10,751 nucleotides of DNA. It comes from Spirochaetales bacterium (GTDB taxonomy: Bacteria; Spirochaetota; Spirochaetia; DTKZ01). Positions 1 through 6,642 of the stretch are shown here, one piece after another. Position 1 is the first letter of the stretch, and the number at the start of each line of letters is the position of its first letter. Made by a program: the position numbers and the translations under genes. The DNA is taken from contig JAITGB010000177.1 in assembly GCA_031280945.1 (NCBI GenBank), forward strand, positions 1 to 10,751, written 5' to 3'. The notes below the pieces were generated by a model. It was not told the DNA's origin, did not search any database, and saw only the letters and a program-made list of their open reading frames with translations.

Positions 1-414
1 ATCAATGACGCGGCGTTCCGGGCAATGAAAGCGCTTGGTATATCAGTGAAGTTTTGTACGTTCTATCTGTTCAAGGTGGAACTGATAAATGGCAATGGCA
101 AGGTTATTGCTACCACCCCGGAGCCTCCCGCAATAATCAATAGGTTTTCCTCCGGCAACTACGGGAACCGGTATATTTACCAGCTTAACAATATTAACAA
201 CGATACGTTTGAGCGGTACAAGCTCACTTGGAACCCCGGCTGGCAAGTCTATAACAATAAGGATTATGCCGGCGGTGTTATCTTTACCGTTCCCGTTGCC
301 GACATCACCGACACGGGCATGAGGGCGCGGCTCCTCAAAATATACCAGTACACCGACCCCGACGAGACGGACGGCGTTTTTAAACTGCTCAAGACCACGG
401 AAGTCAAGAAGTAA
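1..414 (+). CDS. 3' part of an unrecognised protein (5' end outside the window)
   Basis: The frame is open from the first base of the window and ends with TAA at 412-414, giving at least 137 residues. An ATG lies at 25-27, but no convincing Shine-Dalgarno sequence precedes it and the frame stays open to the left edge, so I treat this as the C-terminal part of a longer gene. I do not recognise the family. The visible part is hydrophilic and rich in Asn, Tyr, Thr and Asp (for example around TWNPGWQVYNNKDYAGG, then a Lys-rich end), with no membrane segment and no catalytic motif. The composition suggests mainly beta structure, possibly a secreted or surface protein, but that is only an impression. 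It runs toward the signalling operon on the opposite strand and is unlikely to be functionally linked to it. No intrinsic terminator with a U tract follows its stop. Confidence 0.6.
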   Translation: MNDAAFRAMKALGISVKFCTFYLFKVELINGNGKVIATTPEPPAIINRFSSGNYGNRYIYQLNNINNDTFERYKLTWNPGWQVYNNKDYAGGVIFTVPVADITDTGMRARLLKIYQYTDPDETDGVFKLLKTTEVKK

Positions 415-437
415 CCGGAAAACAGCGGTTTCCCGTA

Positions 438-472
438 CGCGGGGGGGTTCTGAGGCAAGCCCCCCCCCTGCG
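438..472. repeat. G-run/C-run hairpin downstream of the partial gene
   Basis: A run of seven G (441-447) is followed by eight bases and then a run of nine C (460-468). Bases 441-449 can pair with 458-466 (seven G-C, one G-U, one U-A), and the flanking CGC (438-440) and GCG (470-472) could extend the stem across a bulge. It lies about 25 bases after the stop of the partial gene. There is no following U tract, so it is not a standard Rho-independent terminator. It could still stall polymerase or protect a 3' end. Its length may also be uncertain because of the homopolymers. Confidence 0.5.
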
Positions 473-545
473 GAAGGACACGGGGACGTATCCCGTAAAA
501 TCTTCCATTTTTCATCGAGCGGGCTAAAGGTTTTTCAGCGGGCCG

Positions 546-650
546 TGGGCGCGCAAGGGATTGGAGGGGTGCGAAGCAGTCCCGCCCTGCGGGCGGGACC
601 GAAGCCCCGCAAAGCCCGGTTTTTTGCCCTCTGGGCAAAAAATGCGCCCA
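546..650 (+). repeat. Dispersed structured repeat element, copy 1 (variant form)
   Basis: This is a 105-base element starting with TGGGCGCGCAAGGGAT and ending with TGCGCCCA, so its ends form an imperfect terminal inverted repeat. Inside are a 9-bp perfect stem (579-587 with 591-599, loop TGC), the block AGCCCGGTTTTTTGCC, and a 10-bp palindrome (620-629 with 633-642, loop TCT) with T on the 5' arm and A on the 3' arm. The start block GCGCAAGGGAT and the block AGCCCGG are shared with the two elements at the right end of the window, while the middle sequence differs. It occupies most of the gap between the convergent partial gene and the last operon gene. It could be a MITE-like or REP-like element, or a structured RNA. 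Confidence 0.65.
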
Positions 651-674
651 TATATTTTAGCTACCGTAAAAATT

Positions 675-3383
675 TCAGATTTCGCTTTCGAGGCGTTTAC
701 AGACGGCTCCGTATTCCAGATTGTCCATTTGTTCGCGGAGCCAGCTTACGAGGCCGGAATCATTCTCGTAGTCGCTCTTTTCGAGTTCGGTGATGATTTC
801 TTCCATCTGGTTCGCCTTGTACCGGCGGGCGGCTTCGAGAAGGCGGCGAAGGAGAGCGGGGTCGGGCTTTTCCTGCCGGGGCTTCGTTTCTGAATTAAGC
901 GAGATGTGTTCAAGTACGCCTCCGATTTTTTCAATGAGGCAGCGGATGCGTTTTATAAACGGGGCTGTTCTTTCGCGGAGTGCTGTGATGTCGCCTATAC
1001 GCGCCGCGCGTTCCAGCTCTTCGGCCTGTTTTGCGAGTCCTGAGGCGCAGATTCCGTAGGTCGCGCCCTTTATGCCGTGGACGGTTATGGTGTACCCCTT
1101 GAGTTCGGCCTCTGTGGGCGCTTTAAGGTTGGATGCGGTGAGTTTTTCAAGATGCGGCGGCGTGTGGACGCTGTAGGAGCGAAGTACGTCTATGTAGGTT
1201 TCCTCGCCGTAGCGCTCCCTGCCCGCGGCGATGTCAAGCCCTTCAAGTTTTACACCGGCGAGGAAGGAGCTTGTCTCTTCGGTTTCTTCGACTTCCTGCA
1301 CGAGACGTTTTTCCTGGGGAAGCCATGTTTCCATGATTTCGTTCAGTTTGCCTATTTCAATGGGCTTGGTGAGATAATCGTTAAATCCGCATTCAAGAAA
1401 CATCTCGCGCATTCCCGTAATCGCGTTGGCTGTCAGGGCGACGATGGGGAGCTTCGAATACTCTGCCCCTTCAAGTTCACGTATGTGCCGTGTACATTCT
1501 ATGCCGTCCATGCCTGGCATCATGTGGTCCATAAAAACAAGGTCGTACTGTTTTTGCTGGATAAAGGTTATGGCGTCTTCGCCGTTTGTGCAGGTGTCCA
1601 CCTGGGAGCGGTAAATGGCGAGAAGCCCCGCCGTAACAACGAGGTTTGTGGAGATGTCGTCTACAACGAGAATTTTCGCATCAGGGGCTATGAATTTTCC
1701 TCCCTGCCTTTTGCGGTGTTCCACGGCAAGCCTGTTGTTGAGTATGTTGGCCACGGACACGGCGTAGGCGGGCATGACGATGAGGGAGGTGTTTTGAACG
1801 CTTGCTATTTCGCCTGAATTGGCGAGGAGAATGAGCTGTGTTGCGATTTTTTTTGCTTTGAGTATTTCCCGCGCTTTTCCCATGGACGCGGCGGTGGTAA
1901 AGGCAAAGGCAAACCGTCCTTCCTCAAGGAGGCGGAAAAAATCCTCCTGTCCTGAGGCGAGTTCTGCCGGAACGCAGAGGTTTTGCAGGGTGCTCAGTAC
2001 GGAAGAGGCGTACAGCGGTTTTTCATCAAAGAGGAGGACGGATTTTTCTTCGGGGTTTTCCACTTCGGCGAGGGGCTCCTGATTTCTGAACCCCTGGGGA
2101 ATGGCGGCTGTAAAAACCGAGCCCGCGCCGTATTCACTTGATAGCGTTATGTCCCCTCCCATTGCGCGGCACAGGCTGCGGCTTATGGCGAGGCCCAGTC
2201 CCGTTCCTTCGACGCCGTGGTTTTTCTTCATGTCAAGGCGCGTAAAACTTGTAAAAAGCCCCGCCATGTCCTTCTGCCGTATGCCGACTCCTGTATCGGC
2301 TATTTCAAAGAGGAGTATAATTTCGCTGTTTTCCGCCGAAGAGCTTTGTTTTTTTACCGTAAAGCGTATGTGTCCTCTGGCCGTGTACTTTACCGCATTG
2401 GACAGCAGATTAAGAAGAATTTGTCTCATGCGCGTTACGTCGCCTACAAGGTTATTGGGAATGGATGCGTCCACCGTGGCGATAAAGATAATGGGTTTTT
2501 CCGCTACGCGGATGCGTATAACGTTAATAACATCATGCAGCAGCGAGGCGAGCATATAGGGGGCGGGCTTTACTTCGAGCGTACCTGCTTCTATTTTGGA
2601 TATATCAAGAATATCGTTGATAATTGAAAGGAGGTTAAGCCCTGCCTGCTTGATGCCTTCAACGTATTCGAGGGCCTTGGGCAGGGTGTCCGCCCTGAGA
2701 GCCAGTTCGGACATTCCGATTACGGCGTTCATGGGCGTTCTTATTTCGTGGCTTGTCTGCGCGAGAAATGTTGACTTTGCCTTGCTTGCAAGTTCCGCCT
2801 GCTCTTTTGACCTTAAGATATCGGTCATATCGTGAAAGAGGACGATTGCGCCTTCGCATTCGTCTTCTTCGTTAATCATGGGCGTTATAAAAATCGTGTA
2901 GTAGCGGGAAGCGTCCGTATGCCCTATGTCGAGTATGCTTTCCACAACGCCGACTTCTTTGCCGGTTACCGCTTCTTTGAGCGCGGCGAGGAGGTTCCCC
3001 GAAGATTCATCCTTTATGTACTGCGCAAATACTTCGTCAAACTTCATTTCGTTGATAACGCCGAAGTTTGCGATTCCCGCACGGCGCAGAAATACTTCCG
3101 AGCAGTACACAAAACGCATTTGCCTGTCCAAAAGGAGAATTTTATCCTGGACGTTTTCCAGAAGCAGGCGGAAATATTTTTCCTGCCGGGATTTTTCCGC
3201 GATGATAATATCAAATACCTTGTCGCGGGAGGTGTTATAGCTTTTGATGCGCTCTATAGTTACCTGGGCGGTCATGTATTTGCGTTTTATCGAGTAATTC
3301 TCCGCCTGAATCCGCCGTATTTCCGCTTCCAGAAAGGCTGCTCTTGATTCGGGGGAATTATCTTCGTAGGTACTCTTCTGCAT
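675..3383 (-). CDS. Soluble hybrid histidine kinase (coiled coil-PAS-HisKA-HATPase-pseudoREC-REC-HPt)
   Basis: This 902-residue sensor kinase would autophosphorylate on His and relay phosphate to its own receiver and HPt. Order: N-terminal charged helix, likely coiled coil (about 12-70); PAS-like sensor (about 71-190); HisKA with SHEIRTPMN and His212; HATPase with Asn329 (N box), DTGVGI 363-368 (G1) and GTGLGL 393-398 (G2); a receiver-like fold (about 448-545) with no phospho-acceptor Asp; a true receiver (about 570-688) with Asp575/Asp576, Asp619, Thr651 and Lys673; and HPt with VHGIKG and His769. A final tail (about 840-900) closely matches the tail of the kinase at 6639-9383. No membrane segment or signal peptide is seen, so it should be cytosolic. 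The ATG at 3383 is preceded by AAGGGG six bases upstream and lies 15 bases after the FIST gene stop. It is the last gene of the operon. The adjacent FIST protein is a plausible input partner (inference). Confidence 0.93.
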   Translation of the reverse strand: MQKSTYEDNSPESRAAFLEAEIRRIQAENYSIKRKYMTAQVTIERIKSYNTSRDKVFDIIIAEKSRQEKYFRLLLENVQDKILLLDRQMRFVYCSEVFLRRAGIANFGVINEMKFDEVFAQYIKDESSGNLLAALKEAVTGKEVGVVESILDIGHTDASRYYTIFITPMINEEDECEGAIVLFHDMTDILRSKEQAELASKAKSTFLAQTSHEIRTPMNAVIGMSELALRADTLPKALEYVEGIKQAGLNLLSIINDILDISKIEAGTLEVKPAPYMLASLLHDVINVIRIRVAEKPIIFIATVDASIPNNLVGDVTRMRQILLNLLSNAVKYTARGHIRFTVKKQSSSAENSEIILLFEIADTGVGIRQKDMAGLFTSFTRLDMKKNHGVEGTGLGLAISRSLCRAMGGDITLSSEYGAGSVFTAAIPQGFRNQEPLAEVENPEEKSVLLFDEKPLYASSVLSTLQNLCVPAELASGQEDFFRLLEEGRFAFAFTTAASMGKAREILKAKKIATQLILLANSGEIASVQNTSLIVMPAYAVSVANILNNRLAVEHRKRQGGKFIAPDAKILVVDDISTNLVVTAGLLAIYRSQVDTCTNGEDAITFIQQKQYDLVFMDHMMPGMDGIECTRHIRELEGAEYSKLPIVALTANAITGMREMFLECGFNDYLTKPIEIGKLNEIMETWLPQEKRLVQEVEETEETSSFLAGVKLEGLDIAAGRERYGEETYIDVLRSYSVHTPPHLEKLTASNLKAPTEAELKGYTITVHGIKGATYGICASGLAKQAEELERAARIGDITALRERTAPFIKRIRCLIEKIGGVLEHISLNSETKPRQEKPDPALLRRLLEAARRYKANQMEEIITELEKSDYENDSGLVSWLREQMDNLEYGAVCKRLESEI

Positions 3384-3398
3384 TCGCAGCCCCTTACC

Positions 3399-4562
3399 TC
3401 ACAGAGCGCACGCTATAAGCGCGTATTGATTAAAATGGTTCCGTAGTGTGTTCGCTTCAGTGTGGAGCGGGCAAATTTCCCCTGTTGCATACATAAAAAG
3501 CCAGGGAAAAGGGAAGTTTTCAAATTCTTTCTGCACAGCTTCAAGCTCGGCTGTAGGGTCGGCCATAGCAATGTTGCGATTCAGGCAGGAAAACAAGAGC
3601 ACGCCCGATGAGACGGCGTTTGAGTTCTTTATCTGGCAGACAAGTTCTTTTGCACTGGCAAGAACGAAATCGGCTGTTAAAGAGCCGACATTCAGAGTGC
3701 ATCCCGCGGCAACGTTTGTCGTACAAATAACCGAGCCGTCTTCGCCTATGTCGCGGATTACAAGCAGGTCGGGGGGCTCGCCTGTGTGGTAGTCTGCAAA
3801 AATGGGTATGGCAAAGAGCGTAGTGCGCGGTTCCAAACGGGAAATGCCGAGTTTTTCCATAAAGTTTCCGGCGGGCAAATTATTTATGGTGAGAATTTTG
3901 TTGCCATCCGCTCGTGTTACAATCGCGTCAAGGGCAAAGCTCGTTTTTTCGGGCAGGGAAGCGGAGAAGAAATGGGGGGTAACATTACCGGAAAGAAGAA
4001 GAAGCGCGATGTTGTCGTTATAGGCAGCGCCGTTAAAAATTGTCATGGGGTTACGGATTTTTGTATCCGCGTCAAGGGCGCATGTTCCAAAAAAGGGCAG
4101 GCTTCCTCCCGCGGCCCGTTCAAGAGTCAAAAATACAGTGTCCCCGCCATAGTTCATGTTGAGCGGCAGCATCGTAAAAGCCAAAACAGGCGGGCCGGAA
4201 AGGGAGGCGGACAGCTCTTTATAAAGGCTGCTTATCTGCCTGTCCATGTCATGCGTCAGAGGGCCGGAAACTCCCGCGGCGAATTCCACATCATCGCTCG
4301 TTAAAACGAGGAGGGTCAACATAATCTCGTCCGAAACCCCGGGCACCGCAAAGCACTGCGAGGTACAGCCCGCAACGCTAAAGGGGAGCTTTTTACAGAG
4401 ACTATCCACAACGCCAAGCTCCAGAAACTCGGAGTAGCAGAAAAGGAGCCCTGCGGAATGGGCAAGGAGGTCTTTTTGCGGGTCGAACTGCCGCAGAATC
4501 TCCTCCGTGGCTTTTTCCGGGTCGTCAAGCTCGCGGGTATACGCCGCAATCATTTTTATCAT
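3399..4562 (-). CDS. FIST-domain sensory protein (FIST_N + FIST_C)
   Basis: This 387-residue soluble protein has no signal peptide or membrane segment. The N-terminal two-thirds fit the FIST_N pattern (AHSAGLLF at 34-41; a Gly-Cys-Thr-Ser segment, GCTSQC, at 65-70; and a second Gly/Cys segment near 158-163). The C-terminal third fits FIST_C (VLLFSCLNRNIAM near 321-333, FMYATGEICP ending at 365, and NHFNQYALIACAL at the end). FIST domains are known as ligand-sensing modules, and some FIST proteins (NosP) bind haem and sense nitric oxide while regulating co-encoded histidine kinases or cyclic di-GMP enzymes. Here it stands alone between an HD-GYP protein and a hybrid kinase, which fits that arrangement, but ligand and haem binding are not shown by sequence. 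The ATG overlaps the upstream stop as ATGA, with GGAGG four bases before it; a second Met at residue 4 is less well placed. Confidence 0.88.
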   Translation of the reverse strand: MIKMIAAYTRELDDPEKATEEILRQFDPQKDLLAHSAGLLFCYSEFLELGVVDSLCKKLPFSVAGCTSQCFAVPGVSDEIMLTLLVLTSDDVEFAAGVSGPLTHDMDRQISSLYKELSASLSGPPVLAFTMLPLNMNYGGDTVFLTLERAAGGSLPFFGTCALDADTKIRNPMTIFNGAAYNDNIALLLLSGNVTPHFFSASLPEKTSFALDAIVTRADGNKILTINNLPAGNFMEKLGISRLEPRTTLFAIPIFADYHTGEPPDLLVIRDIGEDGSVICTTNVAAGCTLNVGSLTADFVLASAKELVCQIKNSNAVSSGVLLFSCLNRNIAMADPTAELEAVQKEFENFPFPWLFMYATGEICPLHTEANTLRNHFNQYALIACAL

Positions 4563-5590
4563 ACTGCCTCCGGCGCGCTGTCTTTCAGCGCGGTAAGTTC
4601 CTCACATACGGCGGAAAAAGCATCCACGACCTGGGGGTCAAAGTGAGCGCCTTTTCCTTCCAGAATTATTTTTCGGGCTTCTTCGGGGTTCATGCCTTTG
4701 CGATACACCCTGTTGTCTATGAGCGCATCGTACACATCGGCAACAGCCATAATGCGCCCGCACAGGGGAATCTCGCCCTGCGCGAGACCGGAAGGATAGC
4801 CTTTGCCGTCCCATCTCTCGTGGTGGGAAGCCGCAATAAGGGCCGCATAGCTCAGATAGTTCTGGGTAGGCGTACGCTCGTACATCCTTTCGAGAATCTG
4901 CGCCCCTATCGCGGCGTGCCTTTTCATTTCCCTGAACTCATTCTCCTCCAGACGGCCCGGTTTGAGGAGAATTTTGTCGCTTATCGCGACTTTTCCTATG
5001 TCGTGGAGGGGGGCGGCCCGCACAAAGGTTGTAAGAGCGTCAAGGGTGAGTTCCTCCGAAAAGGCTCCTGTTCTGATAAGTTCCCGCCCCAGAAGGTCTA
5101 CGTAACGCGAAGTACGCACAACATGGCCGCCCGTGTTCTCATCCCGGCATTCAATCAGCTCCGCAAAGGCGGTCGCTATGCTGTCCGACATATTCATGAC
5201 CTTGGATTCCGTTTCCGCCTGATAGGAGGATAACCTCAGGTGCAGCTCTATTCTGTGTATGAGTATGCTCTTCTCCACGGGCTTGGTGATAAAATCCCTT
5301 GCCCCCGACTGAAGGCCCCTCACTTCGGTTTCCACGTCCTGATTTGCCGTAAGAAAAATAACGGGAATCCTGTTAAAGTAGGGATTCTGTTTGAGCCTGC
5401 GTATGGTTTCAAAACCGTTCATCTCCGGCATTTCAATATCGAGCAGAATCAAATCCGGCCTTTCCTTCATACAGATTTGCAGGGCGAGGAGGCCCGACTT
5501 TGCAAGAGATACCTCGTAATCGCCCGTAAGATACGCGGAAATCTGCTTGAGGATTGATATATTGTCGTCAACTATCAAAATCTGTTTCAT
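4559..5590 (-). CDS. REC-HD-GYP response regulator, likely cyclic di-GMP phosphodiesterase (paralogue 1)
   Basis: This is a 343-residue cytosolic protein. The receiver domain (1-120) has Asp8/Asp9, phospho-acceptor Asp51, Thr81 and Lys103, all intact. A helical linker joins it to an HD-GYP domain (about 135-330) with RDENTGGH (His156), HDIGK (His196-Asp197), KRH (His225), SHHE (His256-His257), DGKGYP (GYP 264-266) and VADVYDA (Asp285). These match the metal-binding and signature residues of HD-GYP enzymes, which hydrolyse cyclic di-GMP to pGpG or GMP. Position 152, where some members have a metal-ligand Glu (ETGxH form), is Asn; this is a common variant that probably gives a two-metal site. 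It overlaps the paralogue upstream by ATGA at 5587-5590, with GGAG eight bases before its start, and the FIST gene downstream by ATGA. It is probably phosphorylated by one of the two hybrid kinases through their HPt domains (inference). Confidence 0.94.
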   Translation of the reverse strand: MKQILIVDDNISILKQISAYLTGDYEVSLAKSGLLALQICMKERPDLILLDIEMPEMNGFETIRRLKQNPYFNRIPVIFLTANQDVETEVRGLQSGARDFITKPVEKSILIHRIELHLRLSSYQAETESKVMNMSDSIATAFAELIECRDENTGGHVVRTSRYVDLLGRELIRTGAFSEELTLDALTTFVRAAPLHDIGKVAISDKILLKPGRLEENEFREMKRHAAIGAQILERMYERTPTQNYLSYAALIAASHHERWDGKGYPSGLAQGEIPLCGRIMAVADVYDALIDNRVYRKGMNPEEARKIILEGKGAHFDPQVVDAFSAVCEELTALKDSAPEAV

Positions 5591-6642
5591 CGCAAGAACT
5601 CCATATCAATTTCGGCCTGAAATTGAGACTTCATGTGCAAAAGTAAAAACTTTTCTCGTATACTGTCAAAAACAGCGATTATTCGCGGGTCAAACTGAGC
5701 GCCCGCGCCGTCGTGAATAATGCGGCAGGTCTCCTCGTGGCTCAAACCCTCGCGGTAGATACGGTCGGTAACGCAGGCATCGTACACGTTGGCAACCGCC
5801 ATAATGCGGCAGGAGAGCGGGATTTCATCCCCCTTGAGCCCGTGGGGATAGCCCGAACCATCAAAATTTTCGTGGTGGCCTTCGGCGATTTGTATGGCAA
5901 TCTCCAGGTATTTCTGGTTGGGCGTACGCTTGTAAATCATTTTCAGGACACTTGCCCCTATGAGCGTATGCTTTTTTACGCTGGCGTATTCTTCCTCTGT
6001 AAGCCGCATGTTTTTCAAAAGAATGGTATCGCTTACGCCGATTTTTCCTATATCGTGAAAGGGCGCGGCCCTCCTGAGCATATCAATATCAGCCGGCGTA
6101 ATCTGGTCTGCGAATGTTCCCGCCGCCATAAGCTCTTCCGCGAGGAGAGCCGCGCAGTTTCCCGTCCGCAGGACATGTCCGGCGACATTGCGGTCCTTGC
6201 ACTCAATGAGTTCCGCGAAAGAAACCCCTATATTGTCTTCAAGTTCTTTTACGATGTTTTCGAGTTGATTCTGATAGGCGGAAAACTCAAGGTGCAGTTC
6301 AATCCTGTGCCGCAGAATATCCGTGTTGGCGGGCTTCGTAATAAAGTCCATAGCTCCCGACTGGAGGGCCCGCACCTGTACCGCCGGGTCATGGTTGCCC
6401 GTCAAAAAAATCACGGGAATTGTTTTCAGAAGAGCGTCATCCTTCAAACGGGCCAGAGTCTGAAAGCCGTCCATTTCGGGCATCTCCACATCCAGCAGAA
6501 TAAGGTCGGGCTTCTCCTGGGCGCAGATTTGCAGCCCCAGCTCGCCCGACTTGGCAAGCGAGACCTCATAATGCTCGGCAAGCTGCGCGCTTATCTGCTT
6601 AAGACTTACAAGATTGTCGTCCACAATCAGAATGCTTCTCAT
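5587..6642 (-). CDS. REC-HD-GYP response regulator (paralogue 2, altered metal site)
   Basis: This 351-residue protein is collinear with the next gene and clearly a tandem duplicate (shared ILIVDDN start, YEVSLAKSG, PDLILLD, EMPEM, IPVIFLT, LQSGA, DFITKP, and shared HD-GYP spacing). The receiver residues Asp8/Asp9, Asp51, Thr81 and Lys103 are intact. The HD-GYP domain keeps His156, HDIGK (His196-Asp197), KKH (His225), GHHE (His256-His257) and GSGYP. Two positions depart from its paralogue: the TGGH segment is VAGH, and VADVYDA is VANVYDA, so Asn285 replaces an Asp that binds metal in characterised HD-GYP proteins. It may therefore have weak or no phosphodiesterase activity, or different metal use (inference). 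It also has a longer C-terminus. GGGGAG lies eight bases before the ATG, and the start overlaps the stop of the membrane kinase as ATGA. Confidence 0.93.
   Translation of the reverse strand: MRSILIVDDNLVSLKQISAQLAEHYEVSLAKSGELGLQICAQEKPDLILLDVEMPEMDGFQTLARLKDDALLKTIPVIFLTGNHDPAVQVRALQSGAMDFITKPANTDILRHRIELHLEFSAYQNQLENIVKELEDNIGVSFAELIECKDRNVAGHVLRTGNCAALLAEELMAAGTFADQITPADIDMLRRAAPFHDIGKIGVSDTILLKNMRLTEEEYASVKKHTLIGASVLKMIYKRTPNQKYLEIAIQIAEGHHENFDGSGYPHGLKGDEIPLSCRIMAVANVYDACVTDRIYREGLSHEETCRIIHDGAGAQFDPRIIAVFDSIREKFLLLHMKSQFQAEIDMEFLR

Noticed and set aside
620..642. Rho-independent terminator for the convergent genes
   Set aside because: The perfect palindrome has its T run before the stem and A run after it on both strands, the opposite of an intrinsic terminator.
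545..893. Plus-strand open frames between the partial gene and the operon end
   Set aside because: They cover the repeat element at 546-650 and run antisense into the kinase gene, with no domain and no credible ribosome binding site.
1077..1817. Long plus-strand open frame of 246 codons
   Set aside because: It is antisense to the receiver and HPt part of a clearly conserved kinase gene; its translation is Val/Gly/Phe/His-rich without motifs, as expected for a shadow frame.
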